A stretch of DNA of 64,000 nucleotides from Rhodamnia argentea (GCF_020921035.1 NC_063160.1:21239595-21303594), one strand, 5' to 3'. Shown: positions 37,917 through 50,749, counted from the first letter of the stretch. The notes: generated from the letters alone by a model not told the origin. A program made the numbers and translations.

Positions 37917-39907
37917 GTGCCTGTGTATATGAGTCACTGGAAATGTGTCGTGTGTTTGTTGGAGTTGGTGTGCTGGCTAACACTTGAGCTTAGGGACGCT
38001 GAGGATGCTTTTTCAGCGAGCGGGAGGCAGAGGAACAAGCTGAACGAGAGAGATTGCGGAAACAGTGGCTCCGTGAGCAGGAGCAGATTCGAAGTAATTT
38101 TTCGTTCTTACTATTTTCAACTAGCTTCACTTGTGAAACAGCATTTGGTTAGTAAACATTGTCCTCGTCTACAGATGAACCCCTTGAAATTACTTACAGT
38201 TACTGGGATGGAACAGGACATAGGCGAGTGATCCAGGCTAGTAGATCCTTTTTTAAGTCTTTTTATTTTATATGTGTTCGTGTGTCTGTTTCTTTTCGTA
38301 TTTTTTGGTTCTTTGGCATTTTTCATTTGCTAAGAGTTAACTTCTATCGTGTTCAGGTTAGAAAGGGTGATAAAATTGGGGAGTTTCTTCGTGCTGTTCA
38401 GCAGCAACTTGCCCCTGAATTTAGAGAAATTCGGACGACTTCAGTGGAAAATTTGCTTTACGTGAAAGAAGATCTAATCATTCCACATGTGAGATTATTT
38501 TGGAATCTTGGGGTGGCCACATCTATTTGCTTTTGGCTTCTTCCTTCCGCTATGAGGATTTATAATCTGTTTTTCTTGTTGAATTTCAGCAACACAGTTT
38601 CTATGAGCTGATAGTGAATAGGGCAAGGGGCAAAAGTGGACCGGTAACGCCTTACTTCTTTCACATTTATTTTTGAGTTGTTCATATCACATCGCTTGAA
38701 AATGAGTTTCTACATTAGGTCTTAGAAAAGTAGTAGAGATATGATTTATTGGGTGTGTAGGATCGTCGTGTGCACTTAGTTGCATGGCAGTAATTTTAAA
38801 TGATGCTGGGGTCCTTTGTTCTTATTACTGAGTTGGCTCCTGGGTAATTTCTTTTGGTTAAACTGTCTTTGTTTCGTGTTGTGGGAACAAATGGTTTATA
38901 AGCATCAAATGGGAATGATTTCATCTAGATTGACCTAAGAAATTCTTCTTTGCGATCATTTTGGCATTGAGCTTTTGTTGCATGTCACCGGTTTCCTTTT
39001 TCTAGTGAAGTCTGCTACTAAAATGATCTGTGAGGAGGTTTCGCTTAATTCAACTTTCTGCCTTATCCTTTTGGTTTCGAATAACCCCTTTTTTGTCATC
39101 TTAAACAGCTATTTCACTTTGATGTGCATGAAGATGTGCGTACCATTGCTGATGCAACAATAGAGAAGGATGAGGTACATTCCCTGCCTTTCTTTTATTG
39201 ATCTGTTGTATTGCATGCTAGGAGATTTGAGCACGAGGCAAATGGTTGGCAGTGGTCAATGTTATTTCTCTGGATGTGATATCGAAACATTAGAAGTTAG
39301 CAACATTTGACAGGCAACCTTAAGTGCCATCTGCTTCATCATTGTTAGCTGCGTCAGTTCTTTCACAATTCCCTAATGTGAATTGCAATTTCCGGGTTTG
39401 ACTAGTGAGGGGTTAGGTGACGTCAATTGCAAGCTTGAGGTAGGCAGTATCAGTGCAATGCCTTAATTCTTTATCCAATGAAACAATCCATCCTGATATA
39501 TTAGTGGTGATTAGTCACCCGTAAACCCTGATTGTTTGTGGGCACCTTGTGTTATTAGTCTGTCTTGATCATTAGCTAGATTTACTCAAAAGAATCCAGC
39601 CATGTATTATGCATAACCCCAAGTTAAGTTTGTACACTTCTCTGCCAACACATGGAAGAGAATGGGCTTTTATATTGTATAATTTTTCTGCAGTCCCACG
39701 CTGGGAAAGTCGTGGAGAGACACTGGTATGAAAAGAACAAGCATATTTTTCCTGCTTCAAGATGGGAGGTTCGCACTCTCTCTCCCCCTTTCTGTCTCTC
39801 TCCTAAACAAGGTTGATTTTATCATCTGACGTTGCTGTTGTGGTTTCTTTGTGCAGATATATGATCCAACAAAAAAATGGGAACGGTATACAATTCATGG
39901 TGATTGA
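36391..39907 (+). CDS. XCT: XAP5 CIRCADIAN TIMEKEEPER (XCT), nuclear XAP5-domain protein
   Basis: Twelve exons: 36391-36561, 36676-36741, 36830-36894, 37026-37138, 37757-37835, 38017-38093, 38175-38236, 38357-38488, 38590-38643, 39109-39174, 39694-39768 and 39857-39907; 336 residues in one frame. The N-terminus [20 protein letters not shown] is typical. A charged helical region (about 80-116) has [20 protein letters not shown] and a basic KRKKRK patch (109-114 region), likely nuclear. The XAP5 domain follows from about 185 ([34 protein letters not shown]) to the end ([31 protein letters not shown]). In Arabidopsis XCT acts in light and circadian control and in pre-mRNA splicing/small RNA production. 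Intron 7 uses a GC donor (CAG|GCTAGT at 38237); all others are GT-AG. Confidence 0.96.
37844..37919. repeat. CT-rich microsatellite in XCT intron 5
   Basis: A 75-base pure pyrimidine tract with periodic G (CTCTCTGTCTCTGTCT pattern), starting a few bases after the exon 5 donor. Confidence 0.9.
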
Positions 39908-40484
39908 TGTGATGAAGGTGGATAGATGTTGGGGCATCAAATTTGTTTGGCAAGCAATCTTGAACTTCTTGTTAGATTATTTAGCTCAATATCGGGCAAC
40001 TATAGATTGATATCGGGCTGAGTTTGAGTCAAATGTTTTAGATGGGGTGCCAGTAATACGTCACTTGCGAACTCCTTCCATTCTAGTCACTGGAATTCCT
40101 GAGTTCATGTTTGAGCTACCTAGTCCGCCACTTTGGCAGTTCGTCTTGTGTACGTCTGTTTAACATGGTTGTCGAAAATGGCAGAAACACCACGCTCACT
40201 TTGCGACAGTTTTGTTTCCCTTAATGTGGCAAGCTTGCCGCTTCTCACATGTAGGAATGAGCACGTTTAATCCTTGTGAAAGGAAGTCATTGGATATATA
40301 TCTAGTCCTGTGTGCCATAGCCTAGTACGCAAACCGTGAGATTGCATGCCGTATGTAAGCGACGCAATGACGACTCAGCTTCTTGTGAGATCTTGCTTTG
40401 GACCTATTTGATGAGATTTTATGAAAATAGGTAGCTGATTCTTTTCGTTTCCTTGGATCATTGGCCATCGGCCTTTTATCCTAA
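39908..40484. other. XCT 3' flank
   Basis: Probably contains the 3' UTR. No gene seen. Confidence 0.4.
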
Positions 40485-40983
40485 GGTTTAATACCATGAA
40501 AAATCTTAAATTAATATATTTATGATAAATTTATCTTGAATTATTTTTTTGATCGCGAAAAAATTCAAACCGGTACATCTATGGTAGATTTATCTTAAAT
40601 TATTTTTTTGATCACCAAAAATTCTAAATTGATATATTTATGACAAATTTACCATAAATTAAATTTTTTGATCACGAAAAATTTCAAATTAGCATACTTG
40701 TGATAAATTTGCTCTTTGTTAAATTGAGTTAAATACTACGAAAAATTTTAAACATAACGTAAAAATTTCAAATCGGTACACATTAAGCGTTATGTGCCAT
40801 TCAACTCAATAATTTGACGGTTAGATTTAACGAAAATTAATTGAGAGTAAATTTGTCATATGAATCAGTTTGGGGTAAATTTGTCACAAGGGTATCGGTT
40901 TAGAATATTTTGTGGTCAAAAAAATAGTTTGGGGTAAATTTGTTCTGTGTGTGCAAATTTGAGATTTTTCGTAGTATTAACCC
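40485..40983. mobile_element. TIR element with subterminal 60-bp tandem repeats (family 4)
   Basis: Ends are inverted repeats: left GGTTTAATACCATGAAAAAT, right inverted GGGTTAATACTACGAAAAAT. Inside the left end, a unit of about 60 bases (AAATTTATCTTGAATTATTT type) repeats about four times (starts near 40498, 40557, 40616, 40676). About 500 bp and AT-rich; no coding capacity. Confidence 0.65.
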
Positions 40984-41103
40984 TTATGTTTAAGCCGAAA
41001 GATATTTGGACCTTGTGATTACTTATTAAGATCGGTTCGAATGCAATTCTGCAGGGGTAAATTTTTTCTTCTAAAATTCTAGAAAGTTTTGGGGCTCGAC
41101 ACT

Positions 41104-41470
41104 TATGCACCTTTTTAAATAGGAATAAGACCCTAATTCCAACTTAACGATACTTAAATAAACGTGATAAGTGTATTGAAAGTCTTAAAACTTGTCATGA
41201 AAGTATAATTGAGTTTTAAAACCTTTAACAAATGCAATTAAGTTCTAAAAATTGTTACGAAAGTGTAACTGAGTCGTATGATTTTCAAAAAGTGCAATTT
41301 AGTCTTAAAATTTGTCATGAAAATATAATTGAGTCTTAAAATTTTTAAAAAGTGCTATCAACTTAAGGGCTTGATTTCATCAATTTGACAAATTTTAAGA
41401 TTTCATTGCACTTTTTAAAAATTTTAAGATTCAATTATTCTTTTGGTATATTTTAGGATTTAATTTCAAA
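41104..41470. repeat. Degenerate AT-rich repeat (AATTGAGTCTTAAAA units)
   Basis: A series of degenerate units like AAAGTATAATTGAGTTTTAA and AAAGTGCAATTTAGTC, first in one orientation and then inverted from about 41360. It looks like a TIR element with subterminal repeats related to the family 3 ends at 35.4-36.1 kb. Confidence 0.5.
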
Positions 41471-41647
41471 ACAAATCGAGGAATAATGTGAAAAAGAAAG
41501 ACTTGAAATTATGGATGTTTCCGAAAAGCAATTTGAGTACGGCCCACTGGCAAGTATGTTAACGGGTTTCCAAGAGTTTTCTTGAAAATCTTAGGGATGC
41601 TTCCGAGGTGATCTTGTACTTCAAAAAAAATGTGTCGTGTTGCCTCA

Positions 41648-41858
41648 GTGCGTTTGTTTCACGAATAATAAATAATTTAATTTTTTTTAAACATAATTGT
41701 TTATATCACTTAAACTTAGTTAATGAAAAATATTTTTAGTATCGATTCTTCGTTGGTAATAATAATATATGTTTATTCATAACCGATGCAAGTGATCATT
41801 CTAGAGAAATATCTTCCAAATTATTCATTTTTTGGGAAATAAATTCATCTTTAAATTT
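41648..41858. mobile_element. Short TIR MITE (family 2), third copy
   Basis: Begins TGCGTTTGTTTCACGAATAA and has the ATTGTTTATATCA and TCTAGAGAAATAT blocks in the same order as the copies at 10.4 and 14.3 kb. Confidence 0.5.
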
Positions 41859-41908
41859 GATTATTTTTTGGCCTAATTTGTATGTAGTCCTATGATTCGA
41901 CTAGTTGG

Positions 41909-42887
41909 TAGGGGTGAGCAAACCGGACCGGAACTCGTCCGGTTCTTGAGGGGTGTAGTCTGGTCCTCGGTTTCGGGTGGATGAGACCGGATCAGACTAT
42001 CCATAATATATATAATTATTTTTATATATAGATATATAAAATTAAAAAAATGAAGTTTTCATTTGTTTTCAATGTTCATTTCTCGAGCTATTTTCATTGT
42101 TAGGTTGTACATTCTCGACAATGTATCTCCAGAATGTTTTGCATATATGGCATGCCCTTTACCCTGTCAACAATGATAGGGATCGTGAAAGAATTGAGTG
42201 GCGGTTCAGTTGGAACCATGCAAGAATTGAGTTGAATGCTAGTGAAACCACTTTACAAGAATGGTTTATATCAATTTTTCTTTGAAACTCGGACAACTTC
42301 TTAATGTTATGAATGCGGTCTATCCTTTTTATTATGGTCTTTTCCAGTGCATTGTGTGGTGAGTGTACACTAGCATGTTCTTTCCATAAAGAAATGATTC
42401 AATCGGTTCATTAATATAGTGGTAACAATTTCTTACTGTTCATGTGTTTCGGTTGTTCATTTCAATGAGTAGTCTTGTATTTTGTTTATGCACAATGCTT
42501 GGATGTGGAATCCGTTTAGTGAACAACATCACTATTAGTATGTCTTTGCCAACCGAATTTTTTCAATTATGTTCTTTATATATCTCTATTGTGTCGTGAG
42601 TTAAACCAATGTCATTGTTCCGTCTACCATTTTGTGAAGACACACATTCATTATGAAAGTGAGCAAACCGAACCAACAAGTTTTCTTATTCAACCGAGGG
42701 TATATATTGTAAATTAACATGCAATCGAAGCATATTGTATCTTAAGGGTTAGATTTTTATAAGCAGGTGATATTAGCGGTCCCATCCCCGTCCGGTACTT
42801 GGTCCCGAAAATTTGGGGATCGGGACTATTGGTTCGGTCTCCGGTTCCATACCGGAATCGGACTGGCCCGGATCATGCACACCCCTA
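41909..42887. mobile_element. hAT-like non-autonomous element with 8-bp target duplication
   Basis: 979 bp. Ends TAGGGGTGAGCA and inverted TAGGGGTGTGCA. The flanks CTAGTTGG (41901-41908) and TTAGTTGG (42888-42895) are an 8-bp duplication with one mismatch. Both ends are rich in short GGTCC/CCGG motifs, candidate subterminal transposase-binding repeats. The AT-rich interior has no transposase; its open frame (42097-42285) is spurious. A second copy is at 53831-54749. Confidence 0.9.
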
Positions 42888-43246
42888 TTAGTTGGATCGA
42901 ATGCGATTGGGAAAAATTAAAATTTCATGTTTGGGCCGATTAGGGGGTATGATTAGTCTGATAGCAGGTGCAGCACCTAAGACAAAGGCGGGCCACGACA
43001 ATGTCCAATGTTAGTTTTACTGGTCTCAGCCCAGTTTGCGCGAAAGGTGCAGACGATACGACGACGTCCAGATCGAGAACCGTAGTTGGTCAGCTTTTGG
43101 TTGGCCGGGTGGGGCGAGACGCAGCGAAATTCCGCGTCTCGCCCAGTGGAGAAAAAAAAAAAAAAACATTGAAAACACACCAAAAAAGAGAAGAAGAAGA
43201 GCGAGCGAGCGAGCAATTGACTGTTTGCAGCGGCCTCCTCTCAGAA
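42888..43246 (+). promoter_or_regulatory. TRAP-alpha 5' flank
   Basis: Upstream of the TRAP-alpha ATG, containing a GAGCGAGCGAGCGAGC repeat in the leader (43200-43213) and a 17-A tract near 43150. No TATA box recognised. Confidence 0.4.
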
Positions 43247-46200
43247 ATGGCAATGACGAACTTTAGGGTTTTCGTCCTCGCTCTCCTCCTCCTCCTCGGT
43301 TCCTCTCTCCTCCATGGTTAGCTCGATTGCCTCGCTTCCTATTCTAGATCCGCCGTCTTTTGCAATTGCGCCCTTTCGTTCTCGTCGTTCTTTCATTCCC
43401 GATTTGGATTCTTGGGCGTTCCCTGCATGCGAGGTTTCTCCTGTTGGCCTGATGCGATTGCCTCGATCTGTTGTGCGAGAGGTGTGATCTGTGTTTTTTT
43501 GGCTCTGTCTCTCGATGAAATGCGCGCGTGTTTGCGGATCCTTGTCGCGCCCTTCGTCTTCGATTTGTGTTCTTCAGGAGCTAAACGCTGAATAGGTTCG
43601 AGTTTGTTTTGTTTATTTTGATGTGCGTGGATTCGCGGCGTTCGCTTTGTGCGCGTGGTGTCGAAGCTCATGCATGAGCTTCATTCGTTGCCCAGTTTTG
43701 GAGGGATAGCGCTTTCGAATTTTTTATCATCGGCATCGTGGTTTTCCTGTTCACTACCTCTTATGGCGTCTGCCTTCATCGTCTCGACATGGTAAATCCA
43801 CTGCGATTGCATGTCGCTTGAACGTTAGAATCTCTGTTTAACTGTTTGTGACTTGCCGTCGTTTGACTTTTTTGATGCACGTCCGTTCAAATTGTTCATC
43901 TTCAGCTGCGGTATAGGATTGCAAGATGTCATGCTTCTCATTGATATCCACTTTCAGGACAAGAGCTTTTTAACTTGTTGTACTTATCATATGGATCGTC
44001 TACTTGATAGTTGCCAGGTGTCAATCGGATGCAGAAGTCGATTTTGCAGAGGCTGCTGAAGAAGGGGGTGAACTTGGAATTGTCAGTGAAGACGTCCAGG
44101 AGTTTGGAGATGAAAACTTCAGTCCTGCTCCAGGTGTAGACACAGTTTGCGTTTTCCCGAAAAACAGCGGAAAAGGTGAGAATCTTTTAGAATTATCTTG
44201 TTTCTTTTTTAATTTTCGTACAGCCGAGATCTCTTATCTTAATTTGAACCCCTCTTGCAGTGGTGCCAGCAGGAGAAGAGACTGAGCTGCTTGTTGGGTT
44301 TAAAAACGATGGTAGTGAATTTCCTTCTCTGATGTATCATATCCATTATCTTGATGTATTACATGCTTTATCTTGTGTCAGTTGTTTCGAATTAGCACTG
44401 TCCATGTGGATCATACAATGCAAGGGACACTCTTGGCTCCTAGCAATCACTCTGGAGGTTGTGTTCTGTTGGGGGCCTTGGGGTTGTCTTACTATATATA
44501 ATAATTCTCCTATTTTTATTTTCCTAAGCTCATTTCTTAAACTTCACTTTCTTTTTGTGAATCATTACAGGAGATTCAGATGTCAACGTGATTGCCATTA
44601 AAGCCAGTGTTCATCTTCCCTTTGATCATCGCTTGTTTGTTCAAAATCTAACTGCTCAGGTAATTTCCTGCATGCTTGTAAATAGTGCAATATGCTGTAT
44701 GGACCGATTCCTTACCTATCTGCTACTGAATTTCCATTGTGCACAACGATATGCTGCTATTGACTGAATAAGTAGAAGGAGAGAGTTTCATTATCGCAAA
44801 ACCTTTTTTTATTATTCTTCATCATCAGTTTCTGCTGGTTGGTTGCTCAATAACTCTTGAAACGTATTGAGTTTGAAAATTAGAGTCATTTTGTACAATT
44901 GGGACTTGTGGATTTTCACCTTGAACATTAGGCTCAAGTCTACGTGCAATTTTATCTTAGAGGTTAAATTAACTGGTTTTGTGAAGAACTTGAAATCTTC
45001 TTGCTGCCACATCACTGATTTTCTCTTGCTTAGTTGCAAAAGGAAAAGCAGAATCCTGATCGCTGATATTTCTAAAAAGCTGTAGATGCTGCTTTTCCTC
45101 ATTTTATTCTAAATTGTTCATTACTTCTGTCTTTCATGCCTAAGTCCTCTATGTAAATAATCTGCATTTATGCTTGTTTCTTTGGATTTCGTTATGCTTG
45201 CAAGAGACAAGAAAGAAAACGATAAGACATGTCGGAATCCGCCACTTGAGAAAAGAAGAATGCTGTCTTTGGAGCTTGTGATACTCTTTTTGGTTTTATT
45301 TATTTGCTTTTTACCTGTACTTGAAATTTCCTAGCAAATTTCTCTGTTGGCTTCTTTGTCTCAAATTGCTTCAATGGTCGGGCAATTCATTTATTGGTTT
45401 CTTTCCTTTGTAGGGTTTCAACAATGCGTCAATTCCAACTTCTACTCAGGCTACCTTCCCCTATATTTTTGCTGTCAGCAAGTTCTTGCAGGTAGATATC
45501 TGGGAATATCTATTTTTAAGTATTTTCTACTATCCAATGGTCAAATCTTGGCTGTGGTCCTTGCTTGTGTGTTTATTCTTTCACTACCACAAGCACTTAA
45601 ATGTATGACTTGAATGTATGGAGAGCTTAAGCAGTTATTTTTTCCCTGCAGGCTGGAAATTTTGATCTCGTGGGCACCATTATCTATGAGATAGACCAGC
45701 AACCATTTCAAAACATCTTCTACAACGGAACAATTGAAGTTGTTGAAGCTGGTGGTTTTCTCAGCGTTGAATCTGTTTTTCTTGTTACTCTGGGGATTGC
45801 CCTTCTTGTCCTCCTTGGGTTATGGATTCGTGGGCGGATACAGCAACTCTCAAAGGTACTAGATATTGGAGTATGCTCTATCCTTAAAATAGATATGGTC
45901 TAGAGACAATCACATTCTGTTTGTAGGATATCTTGTTTGTGGATAATGCAATGAGTTCATAACTTGATCTACTTTTTGTCCCTTTGTGATGTACTTTTTA
46001 TAATCTAGAACTTTTACGAATTTTGTTTTCATCTACTGATTGACGCTATGATGTACGTGTGCTTGTGGGTGTATGAGATAATGGAAATGCCGAGTATGTT
46101 TTGACCCCTTCTATTTTTCCAAGGGTGACACTTGATGGTTTTCATTATATCATGATCCTCGCATCTCCATATGTACATTAAGGTCTTTGTGTTTATTGAC

Positions 46201-48313
46201 TCACTCCATCAGTTTAACTGGTGCTTGTGTTCCTGTTCATTTAGAAAACCAAGAGGACACCTAAGGTTGAAGTGGGAACTGGGACAACTGATGCCTCAAT
46301 GGATGAATGGCTTCAGGTGCGTTTTGCATGATTGCGTTGATTTCTCTAACTGCATTTTCTGTTCCTATAACTAGTTTTTCTTCCATTGCAATAGTCTTTG
46401 TTTGAGACACTTGAACCCTGCTGTGTTTGGAGATATTGTTTTCTATGATCCTAGTATTTGACTAGAGAGAACTGCTATTGTCTTGGGCATATGTCAACCT
46501 GGGAATGTCTCGATAGCACATACAGCAATGCTGCTAGTCATTGGGTGTGAAAATAGTAGTGGTTGCATTATGGACATTTAAGTACTGTTGCCTTTGGATT
46601 GTGTTCTGTTCTATTGCCAAACCGTCTTCCCTACCTGAATGTGGTAGTCCTCCCTTCCCTTCTTGTGCTCTGGGTCTACTCTCCCTAGTGAAATCAAATT
46701 TGCTTAGTTATCTTGTTTAATACAGCAGTGTGCCTATCTGTCTAATTTTAGAGTGGTAGTGTTTGCTCTCTCTTCCCTACATATCAATTTAGAGTCTCTT
46801 TTTTCTCCTTGGATCAAAAGGCTGCGGTCCTTGTTTCCCTGGTTCTATTGCACCTGCAAAACCCTCTGAATGAACTTTGCTAGTCTTGTAGAGCCATATA
46901 TCCACGTAGACAAGATGCCTTACCTCTATTCTCTTACATCAAAAGTTTTTGTAAGCTTTTTGTATACTAGCAGTAGATCCGGTTTGGGCTTGGTTTTTCA
47001 TGGTATGGAAGGGTGCTCTCGCGATGTCCTATTATTTTCATTTGTTGTTTCCATCGGTTACAGATGGCGACGACCCAATAGTTCTTGGGGGTCGGGAGGA
47101 GACTGTTGTTCAAATCCCCATGCTAATGAGTTTTCCTAGAAAAGGAAAATAGTGCATGTTCCTAGAGTAGGGCACACCCAGACGTAACAATTTGGCTGAG
47201 AAATTGAGATGGACAGAGTAAGTCTATGTCTCATGCTTGCTACAAAAATTTGTTAAATGGAGAGGAAACAAGACTCCTTTAATTGACATGGAAACATATG
47301 TGCTCCTATGTCCACATCTAAACCTACAAATAAACTCGCAGAAAAGGTGATCCATTTTATGTGGCAAAAGCAAAAAAGTTGTCCCGGAAAGTTTATGTAG
47401 GTTTTATCGAAATGTCGTTTGAGCCGGAGTAGGTGTGTTGGTAGATGGATGAGTAAATGAGTAATCCATTTAGGGTGCGTATGGTAACGTTTCTGTTCCC
47501 GGAACAACTTTTGGAACGGAAACACTTTTTTCTGTTTTTGTTCCCGGCTACGATTTTTGGGAACAGAAACGCGTTTGGTAACTACAAAAAAAAAAAAGTG
47601 TTCAAAAGCTTTGATAAAAAGTCGTCGTCTTTGAGAGTGTGAAGGAGTAGTCCAGGAACAGAGGGTTGCAAAAAGTGTGCCTCTTGCGTTATAAAATGTG
47701 TTCAAAAGCTTTGATAAAAAGTGTTCCGGGAACAAAGAAACAAGTATTTTTTGTTTCTCGTTTCTGCTCCAAAAGTGTTCCCGTTTCTGAAAAGTGTTCC
47801 CGGAACACTTTGGGAACACTTTTTTACCATACGCGTTTCTGGAGCGTTACCATATGCACCCTTAGCACCGTCTGCATTATAGACTTAATTTTATTGCTGT
47901 ACCAGATAATGCCTGATGGTTCAATCAGGTTTCATGAGAAAATGCTAATCATTCACACAGAACTTTTACGAAATGAGTGCACAAAGGATGAGTCTCATGC
48001 AAGTATTTAGCTATATTCTGACTATTTGTGAAAATGACTGGCAGATCTGATGCAGGACAACATAACATTTAATTGTTGTTCATCTACCATCTAGAGTACT
48101 GTGCATTCATAGCTATGCAGTCACATGAGCCATGGAGTAATACTTAGGGATGATTTACAATGAGAAATTCGTCCTCATTTGAATGTGTTCCTCCTGTTGT
48201 TGATATGCTCCTTTTTACCCACGATATAGTTTTCTGAAATGGCTTGTAATTATTCTCTGCAGGGAACTGCTTATACTCAGTCTCAAGCCAGCAAGTCAAA
48301 GAAGAAGAAGTAG
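43247..48313 (+). CDS. Translocon-associated protein subunit alpha (TRAP-alpha)
   Basis: Eight exons: 43247-43316, 44011-44175, 44261-44311, 44571-44659, 45414-45491, 45652-45855, 46245-46316 and 48263-48313; 259 residues. An N-terminal signal peptide (FRVFVLALLLLLGSSLLHVA) precedes an acidic segment (about 28-70), then the lumenal domain with VPAGEETELLVGFKNDG, IKASVHLPFDHR, QNLTAQ and IYEIDQQPFQNIFYNGTIEV. One transmembrane helix (about 190-210) is followed by a basic cytosolic tail ending in SKSKKKK. It is part of the TRAP complex beside the Sec61 channel, helping secretory proteins cross the ER membrane. Exon 2 starts at 44011, the acceptor that keeps the frame and gives VARCQSD. The last intron, 1.95 kb, carries a Tourist-like MITE. 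Confidence 0.95.
47473..47861. mobile_element. Tourist-like MITE in TRAP-alpha intron 7
   Basis: 389 bp. Left end GGGTGCGTATGGTAACG and inverted right end GGGTGCATATGGTAACG match at 16 of 17 positions. TTA flanks both sides (47470-47472 and 47862-47864), the typical 3-bp PIF/Harbinger target. A 25-base internal segment (TGTTCAAAAGCTTTGATAAA...) occurs twice, near 47600 and 47699, and GTTCCCGGAACA-type palindromes recur. Confidence 0.9.
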
Positions 48314-50669
48314 ATAGGCCTCCTGCAACTTCAGGTGCACAAAGCATGATAATTTAACAAGAGCAGGCTAGTGAGACTCGCACTTGGCATTGGGATTTGG
48401 ATAATTGAGATAGCAGGAGTTTGAGGTAGTTCTCGGAGTTAGATTTACAAAAGATCTGCCTAGCTGTTGTAGCATGTTGAAGAATACTTTTTAGCACTTC
48501 TTGTCATTGGATATTCTAAGTTCAGAGGCTTTTCACTGGGAACTTGTATTTTTCGAAATAGGGAGGAAACAGTTGCTCTTGAACTGAGAGTTTTTCCATG
48601 GGCACATGCTTGTTTTGCTAAATGCCTTCCCGTCATTCTTAACCTTTATGCTGCTGGCCCGTGGCCATCACGTTTTATCAGCCAACTGATTTGTTTCTCT
48701 AGCAGGTTGAGAATGTATTCCATAGTTAATTTTTAAGTGTGTGCGCTCATAAGTGTATGGTCTGAAGAAAATTGGATCGATTCTGACTCAAATCTGCGAA
48801 AGTGAGCGTGACGACTGGTGCGTGGCACTCATATTCACCTGTAGTTTTGGAAAGCAATACTGATTGGGAATGGATGCCTGATGTTGATGGTTGGTGGTGA
48901 AGACGACTTGGAGGAGTTGCTTATAAACCGCCTTTATTGGCAAGCATTGTTAAGTGAAGTGTAACTTCTTGTTGGACTTGGACATGCGTCAAAACATGAC
49001 CAGTAGATCTAACGGCAGTGAAATGAACTTTATTCCTGAATTTGGACCTGCGAATCTTCGGGAAATCGTACCCAGAGTTTCAGGGCTGTTCAGTAAAGTT
49101 ATAAGTGCAAAATTTTTTTCTTAGTAAATGACAATGTCGTAGAGCTGTAGTGGTTGAAATAGCATATGATCTTGGAGGATGGTATTTTGTAAGTATAGCG
49201 CAAGAGGTGCTATTGATGTTGATATTGAGTCTCGCTCTCTGAATAGCAATACAGCTGGTTTGCTTCGAGTAATGACACAGGGCAAAGAGCAATTAAGCGA
49301 GAAAACCAACTTGAAGGCTGACAAAGTTCTCAGGCTTACACGATTAGCAGCTCCTTTGGTTGCTCATTAGTGTATTGGTAAGAAAAAGTTGAGATTAGGC
49401 CACGCCCCTGGGAGATCAGGCTTTGAATGTTTTTTTCTTAAATTCCCTTTGCGTAAGTCTCTCTGGCTGGTACGGTGGGAACTCAACATCTCTCAACAGC
49501 ATTATTAGCCTGGTAACAAAAGTCGCCACCGTATTGAACTTTGTCATGCTCATCGTTTGACGTTTCTCTGTACTATGGTCCCACTTTTGTTCGTTACATC
49601 TTTCACGTGAGGTGGAGACCGCCAAGATGGCAAAAGAAAGGAATCAAAATATACATGAAGGTGGAAAATTACATGAAGTGACTACTCAATTCCACCGGTG
49701 AAGATCAGAAAAGCAGTGGACTATATAGCATCCTGGCCGGGAAGAAATTGATCAGGTGATACGAGAAGCTTACGGTTTCCTAGTAAAAGTAGCACTTGCG
49801 GCACACATGTGACTCTGAGTATGCAAACTGAACTAGATTGGGAAGGTTAACATTGGCCCCGGTTTTATGGATACTGATTTTCCAAACCTTGTATCTCATC
49901 CTACGAATAGAGATAATCGTAATGCGGAAAGCGCGTCTACATTTTGCACGAAATGACTAGTTGGGCCTAATGTAGTCAAGTCTAAGCAATAAATTGTGGT
50001 AATCGCCCGATTGACTGCCACAGGTGGGAACCTTTTGGTCAGTCACCGATCCTTTGTCAATTGGTCCGATAGCATTCCGGGTTACGTAAGGTTCATCGAG
50101 CAACTCCGCCAAAATGACAGCACGATACCTTTCAGATGGATCGCAGGCGGACTAAGTTTCTGCGTAGGGAGGGCATTTCAATGTTGAATTATATGACTTG
50201 GCGAAAAAATCCGGTTGGCAGAGAACACTAGAGTCACATTCAACCGAAGTTGCATGCATCTGTTTCTCTCCAAATGCCATATCTGGTCCCTTACTTTCAA
50301 GAGCTGTTGGCTTTTGGAGTCAGCAAAGCATGAAAAGTACAGAGTCACGCATTTTCAAGTTCTGCGAGACTCGCAGCAATCAAAAACTCCATATCTTCGG
50401 GAAAAAGCAAACCATTAATGACAGCAAGTGAGCGGTTTTGCGTATGAGCTGGTTCAACAGAAAAAAGGGTCCCTTTGGGAAGTTGGGGAGCTTACTCAAT
50501 AAAGATTTATGGCGACTTTAGTGCAAGCAAGAAAAATGGTATGTGCGCATTACTGTTCCATTCACTCCGGAGGGGAACAAGTCAAGGGGTTCCTAACCTC
50601 ATGTGAGGCCATTAACTGTGACATGGTGTTGAGGCTTTTGCAATGCTGCGCTCAGCCTCTCAGGATCGC
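48314..50669. other. 2.3 kb spacer between TRAP-alpha and PRP genes
   Basis: The first 400 bases likely include the TRAP-alpha 3' UTR. The rest has only short open frames on both strands (for example 49996-50187 and 50198-50431) that match nothing I know. No repeats recognised. Confidence 0.4.
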
Positions 50670-50676
50670 TATATAA
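50670..50676 (+). promoter_or_regulatory. TATA box of the PRP gene
   Basis: TATATAA 74-80 bases upstream of the ATG at 50750. Confidence 0.75.
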
Positions 50677-50749
50677 CGTGGTCTAGACGGAGCTAGTTCA
50701 GCCATCCATAACTAGAATTTTTCTCCGCCCACTTCACCTTGAAGTCCCC

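Noticed and set aside
37844..37919. CRISPR-like or satellite array
   Set aside because: It is a simple CT microsatellite with no spacer structure.
44312..44570. Possible extra exon within TRAP-alpha intron 3
   Set aside because: The frame is open for a while, but exons 3 and 4 join perfectly with the conserved LKNDG-type junction without it.
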